Source: an uncultured Clostridia bacterium (GTDB lineage Bacteria; Bacillota; Clostridia; Lachnospirales; Anaerotignaceae). From it: 46,678 nt of DNA. Of this stretch, positions 16,510 through 24,272 are shown one piece after another. The notes beneath the pieces are model-generated. The model made no database searches, was not told the DNA's origin, and saw nothing but the letters and a program-made list of their open reading frames with translations. Location of the stretch: NCBI GenBank assembly GCA_910583755.1, contig CAJTZO010000019.1, forward strand, positions 1 through 46,678, given 5' to 3'. Each line of letters opens with the position of its first letter. The first letter of the stretch is position 1. The position numbers and the translations under genes were made by a program.

Positions 16510-16941
16510 ATGTCTATCACATCACAAAAAAAGAATATGAAAGAGATATATCATTTTATATCACAACAGTTTACAGATTATTACAATATTACAAAAAAGC
16601 AATTTCATACAAAATCAGCGGCATTTCTAAAAGCACTCGCAAATGATTTAAAATTTAAAGAATTTAAAGTTACAAAAAACTATGGTGGTGTTGCTGTATC
16701 TGGTGAAATAACACTGATGGGTATGTGGAGTGAAAACAATGGTTTGTATTTGCAACTTTCTCAATTCATACCTAACAAACACGCACTTCTTTATCGACAG
16801 ATATTCCATATGAAAGATTATACAGGAGGGATTAATCAATGGATTCCTTGTAATTTGTTTGCAGATGGTGATTATGAAAAGTTAGTTGCTGTACTTTCCA
16901 AAAGTAATAAAAGTAAAGAGGTGATAAACAATGTCTTTTGA
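16510..16941 (+). CDS. Conserved operon protein, possible E2-like fold
   Basis: 143-residue protein with a basic helical first third, then beta-rich sequence (YGGVAVSGEITLMGMWSEN, then LYLQLSQF) and a single cysteine in WIPCNLFADGDYEK near the C-terminus. The order helix, strands, late Trp-Pro-Cys is compatible with an E2-like fold, but this is only suggestive and no family is recognised. It follows the E1-like gene by 1 bp behind GAGGAG and overlaps the methyltransferase start by 11 bp, so it is clearly part of the operon. Confidence 0.6.
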   Translation: MSITSQKKNMKEIYHFISQQFTDYYNITKKQFHTKSAAFLKALANDLKFKEFKVTKNYGGVAVSGEITLMGMWSENNGLYLQLSQFIPNKHALLYRQIFHMKDYTGGINQWIPCNLFADGDYEKLVAVLSKSNKSKEVINNVF

Positions 16942-18388
16942 CAATCAAAAGCACTATGCTATTGTAAAACTAGAGGAAGCTGCAAGAATTATCAAACAAG
17001 CAACCAACGAACTTCCTATATTACGAAAGCGACTAGAAAGATTAAAAGAAAACAAACCTAAAGCAAGAGAAGTATATAGTGATTTACAACAGCAAAAAAA
17101 TAAATTACTTTCTGCATTTAATACTGCTATACTATCATTATTGGAAATGGAACTAAATGAAATGGCAGAGTATTCTGTCAAACTAAGCTGTTCTGTGAAA
17201 GCATTTCACATTATGACACCTGATTACAGTAAACTATGTTCTGTATTGTTGGATTATATCTCTAAATTGCCCATTACAGATACAGCAGAAACAAAAACCA
17301 CAAATGCTGCTATTATTGGTAGACTGATGGCAAATGTCAAAATGGGTTATTATCCTACTGACATAGAACACATCAAATATATAGCAAATGGAATTGCATT
17401 TCCAGAAGATATTACAGTAAATTTACTTGACCCATGTTGTGGTTGTGGACTTGCATTACATACACTAGCAGGTGAAAATAACTGTAACACTTATGGTATT
17501 GAACTGGACAGATATAGAGCAGAAGAATCTTTGACACGTCTAAATCGTGTTGGTTTTGGCTCTTATTTCCGTTCTCGCATTAGTAATGAAGCATTTCATA
17601 TGATGCTACTCAATCCTCCTTATTTGTCAGTTATGGCTGAAGGGGGCAGAAATACCCGAAGTGAAAAAAGATTTCTTATTGATGCACTCTCTCATATCAT
17701 TTATGGGGGAGTGCTTATTTATATCATTCCTTACTATCGCCTTACATCAGATATATGCCGTGTCTTATGTGATAACTTCACTGACTTAACTGTATGGAAA
17801 TTTATGGGGAATGAATTTCAAAAATTTAAACAAGTAGTTGTTATGGGCGTTCGTCAAAAACGTCAAAATGGTTCTGCTTTGGTTGCGAAACTTGCAGCAC
17901 TAGCATTACAGCCTGATAGTATTCCAGAACTTTCAGAGTTACCAGAAAATCGTTATATACTTCCCAAAATAGCAAAGAAAGTAGAACTGTTTAAAGGTGC
18001 TGAATTTAATGTAGCAGAATTAGAGGAACAACTCAAAAAATCAAATAGCTTTTCTCGCTTATTTGAGAAAAACAAAATTGATAGTGATGTCAAACGTCCT
18101 CTATTACCTTTAAATATTGGACAGGTTGGTTTAATCGGTGGCTCTGGGCTTATTAACGGCATTGTGGAATGTGATACCCCTCATATTATCAAGGGACGTA
18201 TTGTAAAAGAAACTAATGTCAATAAAGAGGAAAATCACAACAATAAAGGAGAATTAATAGGAACAACAGTCTATGAAACACGCTCCAATAAAATGATATT
18301 CAATCTACTGACACCACAAGGTTTTGTATCACTTTCAGATTATGTTGAAAACACAATTAACAATGACACAGATAGAAAGGACGAATAA
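16931..18388 (+). CDS. N6-adenine-type DNA methyltransferase
   Basis: 485-residue protein. An N-terminal coiled-coil-like segment (about residues 15-65) precedes a class I methyltransferase domain with SAM motif I DPCCGCGLALHTLAG (about 166) and catalytic NPPY (about 227), the signature of amino-methyltransferases acting on adenine in DNA. The C-terminal third is unassigned. No restriction endonuclease is adjacent, so this is an orphan methylase that may protect the element from host restriction or mark its DNA. It starts at an ATG after AAGAGGTG, inside the previous gene's 3' end. Confidence 0.8.
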   Translation: MSFDNQKHYAIVKLEEAARIIKQATNELPILRKRLERLKENKPKAREVYSDLQQQKNKLLSAFNTAILSLLEMELNEMAEYSVKLSCSVKAFHIMTPDYSKLCSVLLDYISKLPITDTAETKTTNAAIIGRLMANVKMGYYPTDIEHIKYIANGIAFPEDITVNLLDPCCGCGLALHTLAGENNCNTYGIELDRYRAEESLTRLNRVGFGSYFRSRISNEAFHMMLLNPPYLSVMAEGGRNTRSEKRFLIDALSHIIYGGVLIYIIPYYRLTSDICRVLCDNFTDLTVWKFMGNEFQKFKQVVVMGVRQKRQNGSALVAKLAALALQPDSIPELSELPENRYILPKIAKKVELFKGAEFNVAELEEQLKKSNSFSRLFEKNKIDSDVKRPLLPLNIGQVGLIGGSGLINGIVECDTPHIIKGRIVKETNVNKEENHNNKGELIGTTVYETRSNKMIFNLLTPQGFVSLSDYVENTINNDTDRKDE

Positions 18389-18390
18389 CA

Positions 18391-18687
18391 ATGATTACGG
18401 TAAGTATAAAAAAATTGGTGTCTGCGATAAAAGAAGCAGACGTTTTTCATTTGCCTGATATGAATGAGGGAACTCATTACATTTATGAAGAAATTTATAA
18501 AAAACTTTCAGAAGAAATACCAGTACGTTTGTCAGAAGTCAATTTCAGTCGTTTTGAACTCGATGATATAAATACTATGAGAGAGTTATATGCTGATATT
18601 TTAGAAGTGAATGAAAACAAAGCTGAAGCATTTACACGCATTTTAAAAAACATTCCTCCTATAACTACCACTTCTAAATTTATATAG
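18391..18687 (+). CDS. Small helical operon protein, unknown
   Basis: 98-residue, mostly helical, acidic protein with no recognised family; no cysteines and no nucleotide motif. It begins 2 bp after the methyltransferase stop behind AGAAAGGA and is followed by the next gene 9 bp later. Its tight spacing supports it as a real operon member. Confidence 0.6.
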   Translation: MITVSIKKLVSAIKEADVFHLPDMNEGTHYIYEEIYKKLSEEIPVRLSEVNFSRFELDDINTMRELYADILEVNENKAEAFTRILKNIPPITTTSKFI

Positions 18688-18696
18688 GAGGAAACT

Positions 18697-19251
18697 ATGG
18701 TTGACAGATTTGATGAAATACTAAATATTCTTTGCATTGCAAAAAAGCTCTACGATATGGGCAAATATGAAATAGTAGAAAAAAGTTTTTATGATGTATT
18801 AGATGTTGATATGTATTATGAAAATATATATGAGTTGATGTACCAATTCTTTGGATATTATGATTATCAATATTACGAAAAATATTGCTCAGAACTTCAT
18901 ATATTATCAGATAAAAATATTGTTGATTACTACATATTAGCTGGAGAGTATGGCAAAAAACACAATATTTCTGAAGAATGTAACCCATATATTGAACAGG
19001 CAGAGGAATATATAAAAAGACAGTTAAATTTCTGCTATTGTATTGATTGGGCAATTATGGTACATACTCAACCAAAACGTTCCTTTCATAGCAGAATTGC
19101 ACTGTTTATTTATCAATATGAATGGGTTGATTTCGCAGAATTAGCTTGTAGACTCATTGAAATTTACAAATGGTTTTCTGATGCTTGTATTCACTTAAAA
19201 GGCATATTAAATGATACAGAATATATTAGAGAGGAGGTGATTGCTGCATGA
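18697..19251 (+). CDS. Operon protein of unknown function, Tyr-rich
   Basis: 184-residue acidic protein unusually rich in tyrosine (YELMYQFFGYYDYQYYEKYC). It appears all-helical with TPR-like amphipathic spacing, suggesting a protein-interaction scaffold, but no repeat consensus is clear. TAGGAGG lies directly before the ATG, and the stop overlaps the start of the E2-like gene (ATGA), implying coupled translation. Not recognised. Confidence 0.6.
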   Translation: MVDRFDEILNILCIAKKLYDMGKYEIVEKSFYDVLDVDMYYENIYELMYQFFGYYDYQYYEKYCSELHILSDKNIVDYYILAGEYGKKHNISEECNPYIEQAEEYIKRQLNFCYCIDWAIMVHTQPKRSFHSRIALFIYQYEWVDFAELACRLIEIYKWFSDACIHLKGILNDTEYIREEVIAA

Positions 19252-19913
19252 GTGAAACACTTATCAGAATTAATGATAATGGTAGGGTGATAGTTGAAAC
19301 AGAAAATAGAGGAGTAAAAAGTTTCAAACAGATTACTCCAGATAGTTTAGCAGAGTGTATCAATCAAAGTTTGCTGCGAGGTGCTGTTCATACAGGATTG
19401 CTTCCTAAAAACTGTATCTCATTTAGTGCATATGATAACGGAAATAAAGAAGTTGTATTACTTCATGCAGAAAGCAGAGCAGACATCAGCTATTTTGGTA
19501 CCGAATACAAAAACTTTCCATTGCCTCGTTTGGTGTTTGGTTTTTGTATTACACAAGAAGGTCATATTGCCTCTTGCAAACTAGGTGTGATAGAAAATAG
19601 CAATAGAATCAATCCAAATACAAAAATGTATTATTACCCACTGTCTAATGTCAGTGGGTTTCATATTTGTACAGGAAATAACACATTTCCAAAATGTACT
19701 AGTTTACATACATTGACAAGTCTACCTTATTATATTCTATCTATGCCCAACAACAATGACCATTTTAATCACTCTTTCAACAAACAAAATATGGAAATGA
19801 GAGATTTATTGGAACTGTTAAAAAATAAGGAACAAGCATTTTATTACAGTGACATACTGCTGCCAAATGGAAAAATACTAAATGATTTTATACAAGAAAG
19901 GAAAAGATTGTGA
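19248..19913 (+). CDS. Prok-E2-D-like protein (PRTRC system protein B type)
   Basis: 221-residue protein. The segment FPLPRLVFGFCITQEGH, then MYYYPLSNVSGFHICTGN, then SLPYYILSMPNNNDHFNH follows the pattern I know for PRTRC protein B and the Prok-E2-D family: a conserved LPxLVF box, an N-x-x-x-G-x-x-C box with a candidate catalytic Cys, and a downstream aromatic/His box. These proteins are predicted to be E2 (Ub-conjugating) relatives and occur with ThiF and JAB genes. It overlaps genes on both sides, so it is coupled within the operon. Biochemical activity of the family is unproven to my knowledge. Confidence 0.7.
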   Translation: MSETLIRINDNGRVIVETENRGVKSFKQITPDSLAECINQSLLRGAVHTGLLPKNCISFSAYDNGNKEVVLLHAESRADISYFGTEYKNFPLPRLVFGFCITQEGHIASCKLGVIENSNRINPNTKMYYYPLSNVSGFHICTGNNTFPKCTSLHTLTSLPYYILSMPNNNDHFNHSFNKQNMEMRDLLELLKNKEQAFYYSDILLPNGKILNDFIQERKRL

Positions 19914-20128
19914 TGTTTACAACAAAAGCAATGATTTACAGTTTAGAAGAACAAGCTGAAGTAACAATATTACATAACAAAAATAACAATGATGTGATTG
20001 CAGAATACAACGGCACTCGTTGCACTGCAGTATATAATCCATTCACTGGATTGTTTTATGTAGATGACATATTTGGTGTGCTGAAAAATCAACATCAATG
20101 TCCTATGTGCGGAGAGCATTTAGACTAA
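19913..20128 (+). CDS. 71-residue protein with C-terminal zinc knuckle
   Basis: Beta-rich first 60 residues (AEVTILHNKNNNDVIAEYNG, then CTAVYNPFTGLFYVDD), then a Cys-x-x-Cys-Gly end (QCPMCGEHLD) probably pairing with Cys38 or acting as half a zinc site. The ATG at 19913 overlaps the previous stop (TGATG). It occupies the place of the small protein C gene of Gram-negative PRTRC cassettes, next to protein B, but lacks a di-glycine tail and so is unlikely to be the Ub-like modifier. Function unknown. Confidence 0.6.
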   Translation: MFTTKAMIYSLEEQAEVTILHNKNNNDVIAEYNGTRCTAVYNPFTGLFYVDDIFGVLKNQHQCPMCGEHLD

Positions 20129-20154
20129 TATTTATTATGAAAGGGGTTTTCAAT

Positions 20155-20919
20155 ATGAATTATAAAGAAATGATTCAAAAATTACGTGAGCCATTTAGCA
20201 GCAAAGAAATTGATTGGAAAATTCAAGTTGTTACGCAAGATAAATTAAAAGGTCTTGCTGTTGTCTATATGGACGCTCGTGCTGTACAAAAACGTTTAGA
20301 TGAAGTAGTTGGTGCGTTTAACTGGAAAAATGTATATTCTCTGTGGCATGATAACTCTCAAATCTGCGGCATCAGCATTTTCAATGCAGAACGCAATGAA
20401 TGGGTAACCAAATTCGATGGTGCAGAAAATAGCGATATTGAACCTATTAAAGGTGGCTTATCTGATTCCTTTAAACGTGCTGCTAGTATGTGGGGAATTG
20501 GACGCTATATGTATGAAATAGATGGTATTTGGGTAGAAATTGAACCAAGAGGAAAATCTTTTGTAATTAAGCAAAATCAATATAGCAGATTAGAAAATGA
20601 ATACAATGTAGCAGTTAGTAAAATATTTGCTGCTAATTCTCAGTCACAAAATACGCCTGTTATACAAGAAGTAAAAGCAGATATTGTAAATACAGCAAAA
20701 ACACCTTACGATTATGAAGTGCGTTCCATTCGATTGTCTGGAAAATCCAGTCAAGTATTAGAACTTGTAGACAATAATGGTAGTGTTGTAAAGGCATATA
20801 TTAGAGCAGCAGACCAATCTATTAAAGTAGGAGCTCATTTGTGTAATGTTCACATTGAGAAAAAGAAAAACAGCTATGGAGAATATCATTTAATCAGTGC
20901 ATACCAAATAGCAGCATAA
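20155..20919 (+). CDS. Rad52-like single-strand annealing protein
   Basis: 254-residue protein whose N-terminal 150 residues carry the Rad52/DdrA-type annealing core: MDARAVQKRLDEVVGAFNW, then GGLSDSFKRAASMWGIGRYMYE. The second box is the best-conserved patch of this family. The C-terminal 80 residues form an OB-like beta stretch. It binds ssDNA and anneals complementary strands in phage and plasmid recombination. I use the ATG at 20155, preceded by AAAGGGG; the open frame further upstream overlaps the zinc-knuckle gene without a ribosome site. The next gene encodes a Rad50-like ATPase, forming a recombination pair. Confidence 0.8.
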   Translation: MNYKEMIQKLREPFSSKEIDWKIQVVTQDKLKGLAVVYMDARAVQKRLDEVVGAFNWKNVYSLWHDNSQICGISIFNAERNEWVTKFDGAENSDIEPIKGGLSDSFKRAASMWGIGRYMYEIDGIWVEIEPRGKSFVIKQNQYSRLENEYNVAVSKIFAANSQSQNTPVIQEVKADIVNTAKTPYDYEVRSIRLSGKSSQVLELVDNNGSVVKAYIRAADQSIKVGAHLCNVHIEKKKNSYGEYHLISAYQIAA

Positions 20920-20925
20920 TTAATG

Positions 20926-20949
20926 GGGAGTGGAAACACTCCCTTTTTT
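20926..20949 (+). terminator. Terminator between Rad52-like and Rad50-like genes
   Basis: Perfect 7-bp stem GGGAGTG / CACTCCC with a GAAA tetraloop followed by six Ts. It lies 6 bp after the stop and 20 bp before the next start codon, so it either attenuates or separates the two genes. Confidence 0.75.
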
Positions 20950-20969
20950 CATTTGAAAGGGAGGATAGT

Positions 20970-22808
20970 ATGAATAAAATAAATGGCTTTACAATTATAA
21001 AGCTGACACTTACAGGATTCAAATGCTTTGAAAGCACAACATCATTTGATTTGGGAGATACTACATTCATTGCTGCTTCCAATGGTCAAGGCAAATCTAG
21101 TATCGCTGATGCAATTACATTTGCTTTTGTAGGTACGCCTTTCTTTGGAGAAAAGGGATTAGATAGATTGCAAAATTATCATATGCAGGAAATGGAAGTT
21201 AGTGTAGACTTTATTGATGATACTCAAAAATGTCATAATTTAACTCGTATTAGAAAACATAATACAACGGCTGTCTATTATGATGGGATTGCTATTCGAC
21301 AATCAGACCTAAATATCGCTTTTGGGGGAAAAGATATCTTTCTATCTATATTTAATCCACTGTACTTTATCAATGTTTTGGGAGATACTGGTAAAAATTT
21401 ATTAGAAAAATTACTACCAGTGATAACGCATGAAGAAATACTTGCAGCCCTTTCTCCTTATTCTCAAGAAGTTTTAGCAAACCAATCTCTACTATCTCCA
21501 GAAACTTTTATTAAAAATCGTCGCATAGAACTCAAAAAATGCAATGAAACACTTATCAGTTATAAAGGTCAAAAAGAATTGCTGGATTATCAGCAAAAAG
21601 AACGTGTATCAAAATTAGAGCAACTAAAAGCAGAGGTTAATGATATTTCAAATGAGATGGAAGAACTAAATAAAATACGTTATAACAACATTGATTTTGA
21701 TACAGAAAAAGCAGAGTTAACAAGACTTCACAAATGTTATGCAAAACTAGTTGAAGAAATGTCAAATAACAATGCTGAAGAAGAAGTGCAAAAGGTGATA
21801 GAGCAGATAAAGAAAATAGAAAAAACAATCACACAGCAAAATGCAAAACAATATGTATCACAATATACAAAACAAATAGCAGAAATGGAAGCAGATTTAA
21901 AAATACTATATGCAGAACATAGAAGATTGAGTACTGCACTTAAAAATACAGTGATTGGATACAAATGTCCCGTGTGTGCAACAGTAATTACACAAGAAAA
22001 TGTTGATGTTGTGAAAGCAGATTTACAACAAAGATTGTCTGCTCTTATCCATGAAGGCAAAACAGCTAAGAACAATCTAAATACAATAAAGATGCAAGAT
22101 GATACAACACAAAAAGCATTTGAAAAACAAAAAACAACAGCATTAGAGAAAGAAAATAATAAACTGATAGAGTTAAAACAACAACTGCAAGAAATTCATA
22201 TTACCTATGAGTTGGACAATGAGGAAAATAAAGAAAGACTCTCTAAAATAGAAACCAAAATCAAAGAACAGCAAAATTATATCGCCAATGGAAATTGGTC
22301 ACAAGAACAAGCATTACACTTTGCTGAGCTGCAGGAAAAAAAGAAGTTGTGTGAAGCACAAATGGAAGCACTAAACAGTGTACAGGATTACAATTATACA
22401 ACACTCATTCAAGAAACAGAAGAAAAAATAGTACAGCTAAAACAACTCATTGATGAAGCCATTCAATATATGACAAAACGAGTGGAGTTAATGCTCAAAG
22501 GGCTAAAAATGAATCATACTGAAATCGTTTTAACAGAGATAGTCAAAACAACGGGAGAAATCAAAGATTGTTTTCGCTTTTCTTATGATGAGAAAGATTA
22601 TAAATATCTTTCTTTATCAGAAAGGGTTCGTGCTGGGTTAGAAGTTTCTATGCTCCTTCAACGACTTTCTGGACGCAATTATCCTATCTTTGTTGATAAT
22701 GGAGAAAGTATTTGTAGCTTTGGCAAAGTGCAACCTTCTGGACAAGTAATGATTGCAAGAGTTGTAAATAATCAACCTTTGCAAGTCACCTATAAAAGTA
22801 GAAAGTAA
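20970..22808 (+). CDS. Rad50/SMC-like AAA ATPase with zinc hook
   Basis: 612-residue protein with the layout of a short Rad50/RecF-type ATPase. A Walker A (SNGQGKSSIADAITFAF) lies near residue 42, two coiled-coil arms run at about 185-330 and 345-500, and a CPVC zinc hook sits between them near 332. A C-terminal ABC signature-like LSLSERVRAGLEVSMLLQRL and Walker B-like PIFVDNGESI follow. The last has Asn where most Rad50 proteins have an acidic residue. It likely tethers or processes DNA ends with the Rad52-like protein. GGGAGG precedes the ATG. No Mre11-like nuclease is encoded here. Confidence 0.75.
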   Translation: MNKINGFTIIKLTLTGFKCFESTTSFDLGDTTFIAASNGQGKSSIADAITFAFVGTPFFGEKGLDRLQNYHMQEMEVSVDFIDDTQKCHNLTRIRKHNTTAVYYDGIAIRQSDLNIAFGGKDIFLSIFNPLYFINVLGDTGKNLLEKLLPVITHEEILAALSPYSQEVLANQSLLSPETFIKNRRIELKKCNETLISYKGQKELLDYQQKERVSKLEQLKAEVNDISNEMEELNKIRYNNIDFDTEKAELTRLHKCYAKLVEEMSNNNAEEEVQKVIEQIKKIEKTITQQNAKQYVSQYTKQIAEMEADLKILYAEHRRLSTALKNTVIGYKCPVCATVITQENVDVVKADLQQRLSALIHEGKTAKNNLNTIKMQDDTTQKAFEKQKTTALEKENNKLIELKQQLQEIHITYELDNEENKERLSKIETKIKEQQNYIANGNWSQEQALHFAELQEKKKLCEAQMEALNSVQDYNYTTLIQETEEKIVQLKQLIDEAIQYMTKRVELMLKGLKMNHTEIVLTEIVKTTGEIKDCFRFSYDEKDYKYLSLSERVRAGLEVSMLLQRLSGRNYPIFVDNGESICSFGKVQPSGQVMIARVVNNQPLQVTYKSRK

Positions 22809-22824
22809 TAAAAATAAAATGTTT

Positions 22825-22949
22825 CAATAACGGTCGTTTTTGGAACGGTTTTTACAGAACAAAAATTTCTTTTAAAATGTATGATTTTAGGGGGAATTTT
22901 GTTTCAAAACTCGTTCCAAAATCATCGTTTCATTTCTCATACGTTATTG
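22825..22949. promoter_or_regulatory. Candidate res site of the serine resolvase
   Basis: Nested inverted motifs lie in the 155-bp gap before the resolvase gene: CAATAACG (22825-22832) and TGGAACG (22841-22847) on one side, CGTTCCA (22912-22918) and CGTTATTG (22942-22949) on the other. Symmetric subsites directly upstream of a resolvase gene are the usual form of a res region, and resolvase binding would also repress its own promoter there. Confidence 0.5.
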
Positions 22950-22963
22950 GGAAGGAGTGCTTT

Positions 22964-23512
22964 ATGAAAAACTATATATTTGGATATGCAAGAGTATCTA
23001 CAGAATCTCAAAATTTGGACAGACAGCTTGATGTGTTAAAAAAGTATGGTGTAGATATGATATACAATGAAAAAATGACAGGTACAAAAAAAGATAGACC
23101 AGAACTATCTAAACTGCTTGACCGTATTACACAAGGAGATACAGTGGTAATTGAATCCTTGTCAAGATTGGGAAGAAGTACAAAAGATTTGATTGAATTA
23201 ACAGAGTTGTTTCAAAGTAAAGGTGTTCATTTGGTATCATTAAAAGAATCCATAGATACCAGTACATCAACTGGAAAACTACTGTTTACTCTTATGAGTG
23301 CTATTGCTCAATTTGAACGTGATACCATAGCAGATAGAACTCGTGAGGGATTAGCTTCCGCACGAGCTAGAGGAAGAAAAGGTGGAAGACCAAAAGTAAA
23401 CCCTGATAGTATCAAGAAAGCTGTCAAGCTCTATCACACACAGCAATACTCCATTAAGGAAATAGAAGAATTGACAGGAGTTAAAAAATCTACACTTTAT
23501 AGATATTTGTAG
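22964..23512 (+). CDS. Serine recombinase, small resolvase/invertase type
   Basis: 182-residue protein of classic resolvase length. The catalytic domain begins YARVSTESQNLDRQLDVL with the nucleophile Ser in RVST, then has ESLSRLGRSTKDLIEL and the LMSAIAQFERDTIADRTREGL helix E region. A C-terminal HTH follows (YSIKEIEELTGVKKSTLYRYL). I use the ATG at 22964 after GGAAGGAG; the open frame upstream crosses the inverted motifs of the putative res site. Family role: resolves cointegrates or plasmid multimers. Its presence fits a replicative mode of transposition or plasmid maintenance. Confidence 0.85.
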   Translation: MKNYIFGYARVSTESQNLDRQLDVLKKYGVDMIYNEKMTGTKKDRPELSKLLDRITQGDTVVIESLSRLGRSTKDLIELTELFQSKGVHLVSLKESIDTSTSTGKLLFTLMSAIAQFERDTIADRTREGLASARARGRKGGRPKVNPDSIKKAVKLYHTQQYSIKEIEELTGVKKSTLYRYL

Positions 23513-23570
23513 TAAACTTGCTATTCGAGATTGAGTAATGATAAACCATAATAAAGAAAGGATTGATACA

Positions 23571-23876
23571 ATGACGGATTATATAGAATTAACAAAGCAA
23601 TTAGAAGTGCAAGATGTTAATATGATAACAAAGCTGGCTATTTTTCATGAACTATCTTCTTCCATAGGCATTGAAGAAATGAGTGTAGAAGAGGTAAATG
23701 AGATAGTAGAATACATACATAATATCTATTTAAATAATAACAATACAGATTTTATCTATCCTAAAGTAGCATATGCAACTTTAGGAGTATGCAACTTTTC
23801 TTCTGATAAACTACTCTCTTCCATTAGAGAAAATAGCAAGAAATTAGGAGAGCAAATTTTAGATATACTCTATTAA
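23571..23876 (+). CDS. Small acidic protein, unknown
   Basis: 101-residue acidic protein, probably mostly helical, with no recognised family. Residues 30-60 (SSIGIEEMSVEEVNEIVEYI) resemble small helical accessory proteins of conjugative elements that follow resolvase genes, but nothing firm can be said. AGAAAGGA precedes the ATG at 23571; the earlier in-frame ATG at 23538 lacks a ribosome site. It lies 58 bp after the resolvase. Confidence 0.55.
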   Translation: MTDYIELTKQLEVQDVNMITKLAIFHELSSSIGIEEMSVEEVNEIVEYIHNIYLNNNNTDFIYPKVAYATLGVCNFSSDKLLSSIRENSKKLGEQILDILY

Positions 23877-23959
23877 ACTAATTTGGAGTGTCTTAACAAT
23901 TGACATCCCTTTTTGTTACATTTATTAACCTAAGTAGATTATATAAGGAGATAAGTTGC

Positions 23960-24136
23960 ATGACAAAATACAATATAATGATAACAGAAACACTACAGCT
24001 TGTAGTTGAAGTTATAGCAGAGAATCAAACAGAAGCAGAGGAGATTGTAAAAGATAACTGGAGTAATAGTAAGTATATTTTGGATGCTGATAATTTTACT
24101 GGTGTTCAATTTAAAACTGTTTCAGAAAATATGTAG
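23960..24136 (+). CDS. DpnD/PcfM-like small protein
   Basis: 58-residue protein reading TKYNIMITETLQLVVEVIAENQ, then EAEEIVKDNW, then YILDADNFTGVQF. It matches the pattern of the DpnD/PcfM family as I know it (I-T-E-T-L ... V-E-V-x-A-x-N ... D-A-D-F). Such proteins are encoded on Gram-positive conjugative plasmids such as those with pcf genes; their role is not established. AAGGAG precedes the ATG at 23960. An in-frame ATG at 23900 has no ribosome site. Confidence 0.65.
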   Translation: MTKYNIMITETLQLVVEVIAENQTEAEEIVKDNWSNSKYILDADNFTGVQFKTVSENM

Positions 24137-24165
24137 TGGGATAAATTTATTATTTAAATAACTAT

Positions 24166-24206
24166 AAAAAACAAAGGGTAAAGCAATATTACTCTTTGTT
24201 TTTTGT
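24166..24206 (+). terminator. Terminator after DpnD/PcfM-like gene
   Basis: AAAAAACAAAGGGTAA and TTACTCTTTGTTTTTT arms with an 8-nt loop form a stem ending in a T-tract, about 30 bp after the stop codon. Confidence 0.65.
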
Positions 24207-24234
24207 AATATTTTTTTGTAATTAACTACTTACT

Positions 24235-24257
24235 AGGTATTAAAAAAATTAATACCC
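24235..24257. promoter_or_regulatory. Palindrome directly before the primase-helicase ribosome site
   Basis: GGTATTA and TAATACC are perfect arms around an AT-only spacer, ending right next to the AAAGGAG that serves the ATG at 24273. It could be an operator or an RNA hairpin that limits access to the ribosome site. Confidence 0.4.
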
Positions 24258-24272
24258 AAAGGAGTTAAAATT

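Noticed and set aside
19913..20128. 71-residue protein as the ubiquitin-like modifier
   Set aside because: It ends in a Cys-x-x-Cys-Gly knuckle, not a Gly-Gly tail, and a beta-grasp pattern is not evident by eye.
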